Source: an uncultured Clostridia bacterium
Lineage (GTDB): Bacteria; Bacillota; Clostridia; UMGS1883
DNA length: 64,000 nt
Direction: 5' to 3'
Assembly: GCA_947626145.1 (NCBI GenBank)
Contig: CANQRB010000008.1
Location: forward strand, 1-64,000
Below are positions 1-7,977 of this stretch, one piece after another; the stretch's first letter is position 1; every line of letters begins with the position of its first letter. Made by a program: the position numbers and the translations under genes. The notes beneath the pieces were generated by a model. It was not told where the DNA came from. It searched no databases and saw only the letters and a program-made list of their open reading frames with translations.

Positions 1-965
1 AAATCAAGGACTTTTGCACCGATACAACGGTAATGTTGAGTTAATAAAAATTTTAGTTTTAGCTTGACATACGGGTGGCGCAGAACGTGGAATTTTATGT
101 CGGGCAACTGCGCCTCATCAAGCAGCTTCTTAAAATGTCGGCGGTAAGAGCGCACATCCATCGAGCCGTTCCCGCTCGACAGCACGAATTCTCCACGGCG
201 CGGTTTATTTTTAAGCTTTTCCGACAAAAATTCGGGGATTGGTATAACTCTGACCGACGAGCGGCTTTTTGGCGGCGTCACCTTTGTTCCGGCATCCGAG
301 CGGGTTTGTGTTCCGTTGACGTGGAGCTGCCGCCTGACAAAATCAATATCGCTCCAACGCAGGGCGCAGAGCTCGCCAATCCGCAGCCCGGTGTATAGGC
401 TTATCAAAATTCCGATGTCGTTGTCATCGTTCAGTACCCTTTCCAAGCGCTTTTGCTCCGTACAAGACAATATGCCGACCTCGGTCTTGGTCTTTTTTTG
501 CAGCCTGACCTTTGACCAAATATTGTTTATATAGCCCTTTTCCTCGGCGGAGATCAACGCGGCTTTAAGAACAGTGAAAACTGCCCTCACCGTTGCCGGT
601 GCAAGCGTCATGGACATAACAAAGTCCTGCAAAGTATCTTTTGTAAGCCTGTTAAGCCGTATTTTTCCGATTTTGGGAATTATTTGATTGTTGATATAGC
701 TCCTGTAAACCGTCCTCGTAGTCTCTCTTATGCCCGGGTCGGTTTCAATCCAGCTTGCAAGCCATTGCGCAACGGTCATGCTTGCGCCCTTGGTTGGCTC
801 CTTCTTAGCGGATTTAGCCTGAGCAAGCTTAGACTTAGTTTCCGCGTAGGTATGGGCGTATACTGAGCCATAGTTAATTTTTCCGTCAACGCCGTAGCTC
901 TTGACATATCGCCCTTCATATCTTCCGTCCTTGCGCTTGTAAATGTTTTCGCCTCGTTTTGACAT
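1..965 (-). pseudogene. Tyrosine recombinase (integrase), C-terminal part lost
   Basis: Reading leftwards from ATG at 965 (RBS GGAGGG) gives MSKRGENIYKRKDGRYEG, an SAM-like core-binding domain, then a catalytic domain with TGLRIGELCALRW (first catalytic Arg) and KFHVLRH (HxxR box). It aligns throughout with the intact recombinase at 44447-45505. Right after LRH, near base 72, similarity stops: the frame stays open to base 1 but reads an unrelated AT-rich sequence, so the second His and the nucleophilic Tyr are missing. The protein therefore should not recombine DNA. It may have been broken by an insertion or deletion whose other side lies outside the window. The junction is directly visible; the cause is not. 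Family assignment is sure, loss of function very likely. Confidence 0.8.
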
Positions 966-1028
966 GGATGTCCCTCCTAATTGACCAAAAACCTGACGGC
1001 GAAACAGCAAAAAATTAGTGAAAATCAC

Positions 1029-1057
1029 TTGACAGTTTCCCGCCGTTATGCTATAAT
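1029..1057 (+). promoter_or_regulatory. Perfect-consensus sigma-A promoter, divergent from the broken recombinase
   Basis: TTGACA (1029-1034), 17-bp spacer, TATAAT (1052-1057). It points away from the recombinase and no protein gene follows on this strand. The intact recombinase at 44447-45505 has the same arrangement. Confidence 0.75.
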
Positions 1058-1063
1058 CACATT

Positions 1064-1172
1064 ATAGTCGAATTATTGTGCTTTTTGTTCACAATCGTTG
1101 AAAATCGCATAACAATGCGAGTCTCAAAGCCAGTCCTTAAATACAAAGTTTAAGGACTGGCTTAATAATTTC
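1064..1172 (+). ncRNA. Putative short RNA beside the broken recombinase
   Basis: The expected transcript starts about 7 nt after the -10 box and meets a 15-bp perfect hairpin at 1127-1163. An upstream stem ATTGTG (1075-1080) / CACAAT (1090-1095) has a counterpart in the RNA at 45618-45717, where one U-A pair is a U-G pair. No ORF with an RBS is present. Existence and ends are inferred. Confidence 0.35.
1127..1163. terminator. 15-bp perfect hairpin, likely bidirectional terminator
   Basis: AAGCCAGTCCTTAAA (1127-1141), a 7-nt loop, and its exact complement (1149-1163). It lies 3' of the leftward operon that ends at 1205 and 3' of the rightward promoter at 1029-1057. The U-tract is weak on both sides. 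Confidence 0.55.
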
Positions 1173-1204
1173 AATTAAAAATACCGGGATTGAAAATTGA
1201 CTTG

Positions 1205-1738
1205 TTATTCACCTCCGTATTCTATACAGGCTATACTGCGCCGCACAAGCTCCTCCGGGGTATATTGTTTCATCGTGTACTTGAGGCGTTCATCATAATC
1301 GGAAAGCTTCGTCTCCCACTGATCTCTGACAAGCTCGTACAGCGTTTTACTGAAATCGTTGTGAAGCCCGATCACCCTCATGGCCTTTATGATATTTGTT
1401 CGGTTTTCTATGAGAATTATGGGCATAATATAGCAACCACTGCCGGGTTCCTTAAGAGGGAACTCGTCATATAGGCAGACATTAAATGGCATATCAAAGA
1501 GCAGTCTGTCAGCAACATTCACGCAAAGGAATATTATCCCGTTGACGTATGTAAGGCTAAGTTTGAGCTTTCCTCTTTCCACCGCGAGTGCCTCTGCCAT
1601 TGACACATCAGTAAGACCGATGCTGCACATACACAGGTTTTCGTGTATTTCAAGAACTGCGCCGTCGCAACGCATTACCTTGTCGTAGGGCTTGCCCACC
1701 TGATAGCAGGTAAATCCTAATTCTTTATCTCCTTCCAT
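1205..1738 (-). CDS. Hypothetical protein, last gene of leftward operon 1
   Basis: 177 aa of unknown function. The start at 1738 is chosen because AAGGAGG lies 6 nt upstream; the open frame extends further but overlaps the neighbouring gene. The middle is beta-rich with several Cys (around residues 23-45) and the last 60 residues look helical and charged, ending ACIEYGGE. No signal peptide or membrane segment. It starts 11 bp after the stop of the 128-aa gene and closes an operon of DNA-processing genes, before a 15-bp hairpin. No family recognised; a function linked to element DNA metabolism is only guilt by association. Confidence 0.7.
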   Translation of the reverse strand: MEGDKELGFTCYQVGKPYDKVMRCDGAVLEIHENLCMCSIGLTDVSMAEALAVERGKLKLSLTYVNGIIFLCVNVADRLLFDMPFNVCLYDEFPLKEPGSGCYIMPIILIENRTNIIKAMRVIGLHNDFSKTLYELVRDQWETKLSDYDERLKYTMKQYTPEELVRRSIACIEYGGE

Positions 1739-1748
1739 GAGAACCTCC

Positions 1749-2135
1749 TTAAGCTGCGTATTCATGGGCACCGGCGGCAAGCAAAGCCAGTATGTCAGCG
1801 CCAAAGTACTCAATGCAGGTAAATCTGTTAGTGCCGCCTTTGAAATCTCTTGGGCCGGTCGCGGAACGGTAGAGTATCCGCTCGCACCAATGCTTGTCGC
1901 GCACGTCGCCGGTGCTGAAATACACATAGCGGTCTGCCGAGCGGCTGTATATAAAGCCGGAAGCATAGAAGTATCCTTTGTTAAATTTCGCCAGTTCACA
2001 ACCTCCGCTTGCCAGCTGAGCCTTCAGTTCTGCCTTGAGATTGCGCACAAAGCTCGAATAATCCCTACCTGTCATGTTTTCTACAGGCTCAAACTCATAT
2101 CCGAGCCATTTGTCAATATTCTTTGTTTTAAGCAT
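1749..2135 (-). CDS. Hypothetical protein, 128 aa
   Basis: Begins MLKTKNIDKWLGYEFEPV and overlaps the preceding gene by 8 bp (2128-2135), typical of translational coupling. The middle is aromatic and basic (YFYASGFIYSRSADRYVYF), suggesting a small compact soluble domain; the C-terminus is hydrophobic (ADILALLAAGAHEYAA). No catalytic motif or membrane anchor is evident. It resembles small accessory proteins of ICEs and phages only in size and setting. Function unknown. Confidence 0.7.
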   Translation of the reverse strand: MLKTKNIDKWLGYEFEPVENMTGRDYSSFVRNLKAELKAQLASGGCELAKFNKGYFYASGFIYSRSADRYVYFSTGDVRDKHWCERILYRSATGPRDFKGGTNRFTCIEYFGADILALLAAGAHEYAA

Positions 2136-2340
2136 TTTTCATTTCCTCTTTCTTTTTTTGAATTGCCTTTTCAAGCTCGCAAACCCTTTTGCGTGCCCTC
2201 TCCCAAGCTTTGTATTGAGGCAACTTTGATAATCTCATTCCATCGCCCCAATTTCCGCAAGGCTTTGACGTTTCGCTGTAATACTTTTCCTTTGCCCTTT
2301 CAAGCATTTTCTCGAGGGTTTTTAGGCTATAGTTTCTCAA
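2128..2340 (-). CDS. Small charged helical protein (TTG start)
   Basis: 70 aa if it starts at the TTG at 2340, which has GAGGAG 8 nt upstream. An ATG at 2403 in the same frame would read through a strong hairpin (2371-2407) and is rejected. The sequence RNYSLKTLEKMLERAKEK and the C-terminal KRVCELEKAIQKKKEEMKNA predict two amphipathic helices, perhaps a coiled coil. It sits between the 332-aa gene and the 128-aa gene of operon 1. No known family recognised. Confidence 0.6.
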   Translation of the reverse strand: MRNYSLKTLEKMLERAKEKYYSETSKPCGNWGDGMRLSKLPQYKAWERARKRVCELEKAIQKKKEEMKNA

Positions 2341-2370
2341 TATAATTACTCCTCGCACTTTATCTTTCGT

Positions 2371-2407
2371 CCGTATGGGGGATGCGGATAGCCGCACCCC
2401 CATACGG
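2371..2407 (-). promoter_or_regulatory. Strong intercistronic hairpin
   Basis: CCGTATGGGGG (2371-2381) pairs with CCCCCATACGG (2397-2407), with an inner TGCGG/CCGCA stem. No U-tract follows on the minus strand, so a processing or stability element between the 332-aa gene and the TTG-start gene is more likely than a terminator. Confidence 0.5.
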
Positions 2408-2417
2408 GCTTTTCAAT

Positions 2418-3416
2418 TTACGCAGCCATCACGCCGAAAACCTGAGAATTGCGGACACGGAGCCTAAACTGGTCGCAGGTGTCGCGGAGAAGGGAATACT
2501 TCTCGTCCATGCCGGAAAGATCCTGCTTAAGTATGGCTTCGTACTCGCGCTTCCTTGCCTCAAGGCTTTGGAGCTTCAGTTCCCAGCGGTCTAATATCTT
2601 TTTGCTGGTGCTGCCGCTGCGGATAAGATGCTCGATGCGCTCTTGATAGTCGTCGATCCTTTTGTCGACGTCTATGTAGAACTCATTAGCCATCTTTCGC
2701 CGCTGTTTTTCATCGTCCGCCACATACATGGAGTTGATGCTTATATACTTGGCGTCGCGCCCGTCGGTGTATGTGAACAGATTTTCCTGCGCCACGGCCT
2801 CCATGAAGTCCTCCAGCAGGTCGATTTTACCCATATACGCTTTAGGCACAAAGTAATGATGGCCTCTGGCGGATATGCCCGTGGCGTGCATTCCGGCGAT
2901 ATATTTGTCCGCCATTGTCTCGATGCTGCGGGAGCCTATGCAGTTTTTATACAGCTCAAACAGGCTTTGCGCACGTTCAAAATACCCCTGAATATCCCTG
3001 CCGGAGCAGGCATCCACATCTGACAGTACCAAACTACCGTCGGTCTTGTCAAGAGTGAAGTTTGCGAGCTTCCTGTAGGTGTTGGTGGTTTCATCAAGAG
3101 TCTCTTCAACCAATTCCCTTGATACCGCGTCCTCATCGACCCGCTTGTTGTCGCGGCAGTAGATAAGGCGTGTAAACCTTTCTCCGTTAAACCGTTCCTC
3201 TATCCTGTCGCGAATTACCCCTGTGGCGCTTTTAAAAGCGTCAACAAGTGAGATTTTTTCGTTTACACGGATCGGGAAGCCTATCTGCCCGCATATCTCT
3301 TTGATTTTCTCCGCCTTGACTATTAAGTGCGGAAGAGAGTAGTACATATATTTCCCCAGTATTTCCTCGCATTGTCCGTCAGCGGAATTGATAACCATTA
3401 GCTTTTTCGCGTCCAT
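2418..3416 (-). CDS. Hypothetical ICE protein (DUF6744-like?)
   Basis: 332 aa, start at 3416 (MDAKKLMVINSADGQ) with AAGGAG 10 nt upstream. A soluble, largely helical protein: mixed N-terminal domain, a central stretch with DVDACSGRDIQGYFERAQ and RGHHYFVPKAYMGKIDLLE, then a long helical C-terminus (about 225-320) rich in Glu, Arg and Lys that is probably a coiled coil. I recall similar proteins on Clostridia ICEs under DUF6744, but cannot check the name here. It sits in operon 1 between a 66-aa protein and a small helical protein, close to the primase and SbcC-like genes. Function unknown; a role in element replication or repair is inferred from position. Confidence 0.65.
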   Translation of the reverse strand: MDAKKLMVINSADGQCEEILGKYMYYSLPHLIVKAEKIKEICGQIGFPIRVNEKISLVDAFKSATGVIRDRIEERFNGERFTRLIYCRDNKRVDEDAVSRELVEETLDETTNTYRKLANFTLDKTDGSLVLSDVDACSGRDIQGYFERAQSLFELYKNCIGSRSIETMADKYIAGMHATGISARGHHYFVPKAYMGKIDLLEDFMEAVAQENLFTYTDGRDAKYISINSMYVADDEKQRRKMANEFYIDVDKRIDDYQERIEHLIRSGSTSKKILDRWELKLQSLEARKREYEAILKQDLSGMDEKYSLLRDTCDQFRLRVRNSQVFGVMAA

Positions 3417-3439
3417 AAAATTTTTTCTCCTTCCAGTAT

Positions 3440-3640
3440 TTAATAAAGCCAGCCGCCACAATCGTCGAAATCACCGTCATTGAGAACCATGATGCTGATA
3501 TTAGCCTCGTCCTCAACGCCATTATCAATCAGCGTTCGTCTCATTCCCTCGGCCATATTGATATCCGTGGTAATTCCCCGAAGCAGACGGGTAAAACGGC
3601 AGTCATATACGTCGTGCGTATATACAAGATAAATTTTCAT
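3440..3640 (-). CDS. Small protein, 66 aa, with Cys-Gly-Gly near the C-terminus
   Basis: Starts at 3640 with AGGAGAGG upstream, 9 bp after the primase gene stop. The predicted order is strand (KIYLVYTHDVYD), helix (NMAEGMRRTLIDNG), strand (ANISIMVLND), and it ends DDCGGWLY. It resembles the short alpha/beta proteins common in phages and ICEs. The near-terminal Gly-Gly is notable because the same operon carries E1-like, E2-like and JAB-like genes, but a conjugatable modifier is speculative and the domain seems short for a beta-grasp. Function unknown. Confidence 0.65.
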   Translation of the reverse strand: MKIYLVYTHDVYDCRFTRLLRGITTDINMAEGMRRTLIDNGVEDEANISIMVLNDGDFDDCGGWLY

Positions 3641-3649
3641 AAGCCTCTC

Positions 3650-4744
3650 CTATGCGGCGCACATCTGCTCCTCGTATTGTTTTTTTGCCAGAAAATAATC
3701 GTCTATGCCCTTGAAGCGGGGATCCCACGAGCAGCTTACGCATTTTACGCTGCAGCGGGCGAGGGTCTCCCTAAGCGAGATAAGCGCCCTTTTGACCTCC
3801 GGGTTAGACCGCTTATCCATATCAAAGGCTTCGTAAACGGTTTTCAGCCCCAATGAACGGACGACCGCCGGCAGTTCGCCGATGGCGTTCACGCCCGGAA
3901 CGGCTATGAACAGTCGTCCGCTGGACAAAACGCTGGTTATGTCCGATTTCATGGCTCCTTCTGTGAGGCAAGCTTCGTCCGCACCAACGTCGCCGACCAC
4001 ATGAACCCACGGCTTTGCGCCGCAGCCCTCGTTGAAATGCCGGCTTGAAAACCAGCGGAATTTCTTTTCGCTGCCGCCGGAGGGTACGTCCAGTCTCATT
4101 TGAAGCCCTTGAATGTATCCGTCCTTATCGCAGACGGGAATGTACATACCGCTGTACTTGCTTACAAACATCTGTAGGTCGCCGTTTTTGTCACGGTAAA
4201 ATCCCGGTATGCCGCAAAGGTCGTGCTTAGAGGAAAGCTCCTTCAGCACCTCACGCCTGAAAACGGGGTCGAGAGGTATGCTCCGATACATAAACTGATG
4301 TATGTGGCTGAACGACAGCCCCCTTTCCATCAGATTTTCGCGGTGCATCGGCCGAAGACTGAGCAGGCTCAGCAGGTCATAGTAAACGCTGTGCCTCTCC
4401 CGAACGGACTTTATTGGAGTTTCCGTCAAGACCTGCGTCGCCTCCGGGAGCCGTGGCAAAGGGAGGAAAGGATCGTCGAGAGCCTTCTTCAGCATTCTGT
4501 AGGCCTCGCCGTTGCTCACTCCGCAGAGCTTCGCCACAAGGGTCACGCTGTTGCCGCTCTCCTTGCACCTGAAGCAATGAAACTGTTCCTTTGCCCTGTT
4601 CAGCCCAAGATGGTACTTTGTGTCCCCGCAAAAAGGACACAAAGCCTTGTACTCCACCGGATTTCTTTGTATGGGATGAAGCTTCACACCGAAAACAGTG
4701 GCGACGCGGACAATATCGAATTTTTCATACTCCCGTGTCTGCAT
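3650..4744 (-). CDS. DnaG-like primase (CHC2 zinc finger + Toprim-like)
   Basis: 364 aa. Begins with a CHC2-type zinc finger: CPFCG (Cys36, Cys39) and FHCFRC (Cys57, Cys60), followed by the GNSVTLVAKLCGVSNGEAYRM helix region seen in phage and plasmid primases. The second half has a Toprim-like fold with CLTEGAMKSDI (acidic Glu) and FIAVPGVNAIG, then a later acidic site YEAFDMDKR. It should make RNA primers for element DNA. The start at 4744 overlaps the stop of the SbcC-like gene (TGATG) and has AAGGAGG 7 nt upstream. It is shorter than chromosomal DnaG (~600 aa), lacking the helicase-binding C-terminus, as usual for mobile-element primases. Confidence 0.8.
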   Translation of the reverse strand: MQTREYEKFDIVRVATVFGVKLHPIQRNPVEYKALCPFCGDTKYHLGLNRAKEQFHCFRCKESGNSVTLVAKLCGVSNGEAYRMLKKALDDPFLPLPRLPEATQVLTETPIKSVRERHSVYYDLLSLLSLRPMHRENLMERGLSFSHIHQFMYRSIPLDPVFRREVLKELSSKHDLCGIPGFYRDKNGDLQMFVSKYSGMYIPVCDKDGYIQGLQMRLDVPSGGSEKKFRWFSSRHFNEGCGAKPWVHVVGDVGADEACLTEGAMKSDITSVLSSGRLFIAVPGVNAIGELPAVVRSLGLKTVYEAFDMDKRSNPEVKRALISLRETLARCSVKCVSCSWDPRFKGIDDYFLAKKQYEEQMCAA

Positions 4745-6483
4745 CACGCCGCCTCCTTTTGTTTCATGGGCGCGGTCTGCACCCTCAGCTCACAGGGGCG
4801 GGCGAAAGCGCAGATAAGCTGTCCGTCCGAGCGGTTAAGTCCGGAGGCTATGCACTCTGCGTTGTCGATAAAGGTGGGATAGGTTAGGCCGGTCAGCCTT
4901 TTAAGCAACCCGGCTATCTCAAGGCCCGCCCGTATCTTTTCGGATGCCGAAAGCCAGCGGTAGTCCTTACCGTCGTAAGTAAAGCGGAACACGTCCTTTA
5001 TCTCTCCCGTTGACTTCACAACGTCAAAGAGCTTTATGGCCGCGTGATCCATTTTCAACCGGCTTACCGTCAGCTCCATCTGCTTGGCGGCGTATTTGTC
5101 AACGGCGTCGGCAAGGATGTTCAGTTCTCGTATTCTTTCCCTGTTGCCGTTGAGGGCCGCTTTCAGCTTTTCCGCCTCGGCATCAGAGGTATCGGCCCTG
5201 CGCAGAGCGGATAATTCTCTGTCAATCTCGGCCAACCGTGACTTTAAGCCTGTCAGCTCATCGTATTCAGCGTGAGTCAAATTTCCGGACTTGAGCCTGT
5301 CTTCAATGGCGACGGCCTCCATATCCTCAATTTTAAGGCGATCTAGCTCATCATCGACCTTCTTTAGGTCGGCCTTTCTGAACTCCTCGAACTTTACTCT
5401 GCTCGCTTCCTCAAGCTCTTTTATCTCGGCGAGAGCTGTCTTTAAGCCCCTTCCGCATTTCACATTTTCATTGAGCTCACGTTGAAGGCGATTTTTTACC
5501 GTCTCACGGTTTCCCTCGGTTATTTCAGTCAGACAGTAAGGACAGCGGGAGCCGGGCTTTAAGGCGTCAAGTTTTTCCCTAAGTTCCCTGTGCAGGGCAT
5601 AAGCCTTTTCAAGGCCGGCGTTTAACTCCTTCTTCTTTTCATCATAAGGCGACACAAACACCTTTGTTTTCAGCGCCGCCTTTTTCTCCGTAAGAGCGGC
5701 CAACTGTTCGGCTCTTTTGCCGACAATTTCATTTTTGCGCCTTTTCAGAGCCTCAATGTCAAGGCCATAGAACTGCTTTTGCTCCAACACATCCATCCGC
5801 TTTGTTAATTCGGCTTTTTCTTTTTCGAGAGTTTCAGCGGAGGCGGTCGCCTCTTTGCCCTGCGACGAAAGCAGGTCAAGCTGTCCCTCCGTGCGGGCGT
5901 TAAGCTCATCAATACCTCGTATTTCCTCGCGGATGGACCTTATGTAGCTCACGGGGTCGGGAATATCCTTATCTGCAAGTATTCCTCTGAGATTTTCGCT
6001 GAGCTGAGCCATAACGCTCTCCCGGCTGACCGGCGGAAGGAGCCGCTTAAGCAGCTCCCCGCCGTCGTCGGCGATCTTCTCAACGAAGTAAAGGGGATTG
6101 AAAATGGAAAGGAAGATGTCCCTGTCCGCAAACCTCTGTACCATATCGGTCTGGCGTACCGGGCAGTTGTCAAGAATTATATCCGAGCTTTTGCCGTTTC
6201 TGCTCCGGGTTAAAGTGTGAAGTTCACCGTCGCCGTCCACGAGTCTGACCGTGACGCTCATTTTTTTGCAGTCGTGATTGATGAGCCTGTCGCAGTTTTT
6301 TTCGCCCCACAAGGGCGTACCACAGAAAGCGTAGGCTATGGCGTCGGCAACGGCTGTTTTTCCCTGACCGTTTGCGCCGATGATGTAGCTCGTCGGCCCC
6401 AGCTCCACCGAAAATGGGCGTGAGAAGCGCTTGAAGCCCTCCATCTCGACGCTCAGAACGGTAAATTCCTTTATTTGCTCCAT
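4744..6483 (-). CDS. SbcC/Rad50-like AAA ATPase with zinc hook
   Basis: 579 aa. Walker A GANGQGKT at residues 36-43, a long Glu/Lys/Leu-rich coiled coil, a CPYC zinc-hook motif near residue 315, a second coiled coil, then the ABC signature-like LSASEKIRAGLEIAGLL and a Walker B region PTFIDNAEC near 545. The normal Walker B acidic pair D-E is D-N here, which would weaken hydrolysis unless another acid takes over. SMC/Rad50-family proteins bridge DNA ends and feed nucleases; no SbcD-type nuclease gene is adjacent. It lies between the Rad52-like gene and the primase, so a recombination or end-processing role on element DNA is likely. About half the length of chromosomal SbcC because the coiled coil is short. 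Confidence 0.8.
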   Translation of the reverse strand: MEQIKEFTVLSVEMEGFKRFSRPFSVELGPTSYIIGANGQGKTAVADAIAYAFCGTPLWGEKNCDRLINHDCKKMSVTVRLVDGDGELHTLTRSRNGKSSDIILDNCPVRQTDMVQRFADRDIFLSIFNPLYFVEKIADDGGELLKRLLPPVSRESVMAQLSENLRGILADKDIPDPVSYIRSIREEIRGIDELNARTEGQLDLLSSQGKEATASAETLEKEKAELTKRMDVLEQKQFYGLDIEALKRRKNEIVGKRAEQLAALTEKKAALKTKVFVSPYDEKKKELNAGLEKAYALHRELREKLDALKPGSRCPYCLTEITEGNRETVKNRLQRELNENVKCGRGLKTALAEIKELEEASRVKFEEFRKADLKKVDDELDRLKIEDMEAVAIEDRLKSGNLTHAEYDELTGLKSRLAEIDRELSALRRADTSDAEAEKLKAALNGNRERIRELNILADAVDKYAAKQMELTVSRLKMDHAAIKLFDVVKSTGEIKDVFRFTYDGKDYRWLSASEKIRAGLEIAGLLKRLTGLTYPTFIDNAECIASGLNRSDGQLICAFARPCELRVQTAPMKQKEAA

Positions 6484-6502
6484 AAAACTATCCTCCTTTC
6501 GG

Positions 6503-7309
6503 TTACGCGGCTATCTCGTAGCCGTCAAGCATATTGAATTTACCGTAGCTGTTATTAAGCTGCTTCACTTGAAGATTTTTGAGCTTTGCCCCGGATTGGA
6601 GCCTCTCGTCAACGCCTCGCATATACGCGCGGTAGTCCTTGCCGCCGTGAGACAGTGTGAGGACGCTGTTTCTGCCGCTCTGCCCGTTCTGTATTGTCAC
6701 GCTTTTGACCTCATACACAGGAGGCGTCGGCGGCTGAACGGGCTGCTCCGGCTTAGCGGGAGCCGGCTTCGGTTCGTCCGCCGGTTTCGCCGGCTTTTTC
6801 CCATTTTGAGCGGGCTTGGTTCCGAATATCTCTGCGACCGTACGTGTATATATTTCTTCAAGTCTGGCCTTTTCGCCGGGGTCAACAATATAACTGCCGC
6901 CCTTCTTTTGGGCTTTTACCCATACCGCCTCAAAGCTGTACATATACCGGCCGATGTTCCACTTCACGGCCGCCCGCTTAAAAGCGTCGGACAGACCGCC
7001 CTTTACCGGCTCGATGTCCGAGTTCTCCGCTCCGTCGGTCTTACCGATCCACTCCTTAAGCTCATCATCATAGATGAAAATGGTACAGAGCTGAGAGCTT
7101 TTCTTATCGGCGCTGTGCCAAGGAGTGTAGGAGTCCTTCCAGCGAAGCTGACCGACAACGCTGTCCAGCCGTTCGGATATGGCCCTCGCGTCAAGATACG
7201 GCACGGCAAAGCCCTGCAGCTTTTCCTTGTCAATATATTGGAGCCTCCAGCTCACGTCTTTGGCGTCAAAGGGCTTGCCCAAAGCCTCTGAATATTTGTT
7301 TGCATTCAT
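6503..7309 (-). CDS. Rad52/Rad22-family single-strand annealing protein
   Basis: 268 aa. The N-terminal 150 residues match the Rad52/22 double-strand-break repair fold: YLDARAISERLDSVVG, W-K-D-S-Y, and the diagnostic GGLSDAFKRAAVKWNIGRY. A Pro/Lys/Ala-rich linker (about 165-200) leads to a small beta-rich C-terminal domain (YEVKSVTIQNGQSGRNSVL... to GYEIAA). Such proteins coat ssDNA and anneal complementary strands in phages and ICEs, allowing RecA-independent recombination. With the SbcC-like ATPase next door and an SSB in operon 2, the element appears to carry its own annealing pathway. RBS AGGAAAG before ATG 7309. Confidence 0.85.
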   Translation of the reverse strand: MNANKYSEALGKPFDAKDVSWRLQYIDKEKLQGFAVPYLDARAISERLDSVVGQLRWKDSYTPWHSADKKSSQLCTIFIYDDELKEWIGKTDGAENSDIEPVKGGLSDAFKRAAVKWNIGRYMYSFEAVWVKAQKKGGSYIVDPGEKARLEEIYTRTVAEIFGTKPAQNGKKPAKPADEPKPAPAKPEQPVQPPTPPVYEVKSVTIQNGQSGRNSVLTLSHGGKDYRAYMRGVDERLQSGAKLKNLQVKQLNNSYGKFNMLDGYEIAA

Positions 7310-7326
7310 AGTTTCTTTCCTTTCAC

Positions 7327-7977
7327 TTAAATAAAATCGTTTAAGGTTTTACCGCTTGGGATAAGAACGTCGCTGTAGTAGAAGCTTGGTTCCTTATCCT
7401 TAAGCGTTTCCAATAGATGTCTGTATTCCAGTCCGAGCTTTGAATTATCCGGGGAATAGTGGTCATTGTTGTTAGGCATTGACATAATGAAGTGCATTAC
7501 CCCCATAAGCTGATGCGGCGACTTCACCGGCGGCAGCCGATTAGTGCCGCAGCACAGGCTGAACCCAAACACGTTTGAAAACGGATAGACGTAAAGCGGC
7601 GTTTTCGGCGTCAACATTCCTTCACCTGCTACGCATAGATCCACGCCGGATATTTGTCCGCCGTCACGGATATTGAAACCGAATATGAGCCTCGGCAGCG
7701 GAAAATTCGGATAAACTGTTTTTTCGTACCGGATATCGCAGCGCCTGCTCGGATACTCAACGCATATCTTTACGCCGGCTTCGCCCTTGGAATATGACAC
7801 ACAGCCTTGGGGCAATACTCCGCTGCTTACCGCGCCAAGCTTGACCGACGCCTCTATACACTCAAGAAGGCTGTCGGGAGTTATCTCCTTGCAAGACACT
7901 GTCCCGTTTTCGGTATCCTCAACAACAACGGTGAAATCCGGCCTTATCCTTATGACAAGCTCATCCTTACGCGGCAT
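7327..7977 (-). CDS. PRTRC protein B-like, inactive E2 fold (Prok-E2_D type)
   Basis: 216 aa, start at 7977 (MPRKDELVIRIRPDF) with GGGAGGCAAGG upstream; overlaps the previous gene by 11 bp. The signature FPLPRLIFGF ... LYVYPFSNVFG ... CCGTNRLPP resembles PRTRC system protein B, a family assigned to the ubiquitin E2 superfamily that lacks the catalytic Cys. In PRTRC plasmids and related ICEs these proteins travel with an E1-like ThiF protein and a JAB peptidase, both present here at 10195-12163. The biochemical role is unproven; a scaffold in a ubiquitin-like modification system is the usual proposal. Family assignment is from memory of its motifs. Confidence 0.75.
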   Translation of the reverse strand: MPRKDELVIRIRPDFTVVVEDTENGTVSCKEITPDSLLECIEASVKLGAVSSGVLPQGCVSYSKGEAGVKICVEYPSRRCDIRYEKTVYPNFPLPRLIFGFNIRDGGQISGVDLCVAGEGMLTPKTPLYVYPFSNVFGFSLCCGTNRLPPVKSPHQLMGVMHFIMSMPNNNDHYSPDNSKLGLEYRHLLETLKDKEPSFYYSDVLIPSGKTLNDFI

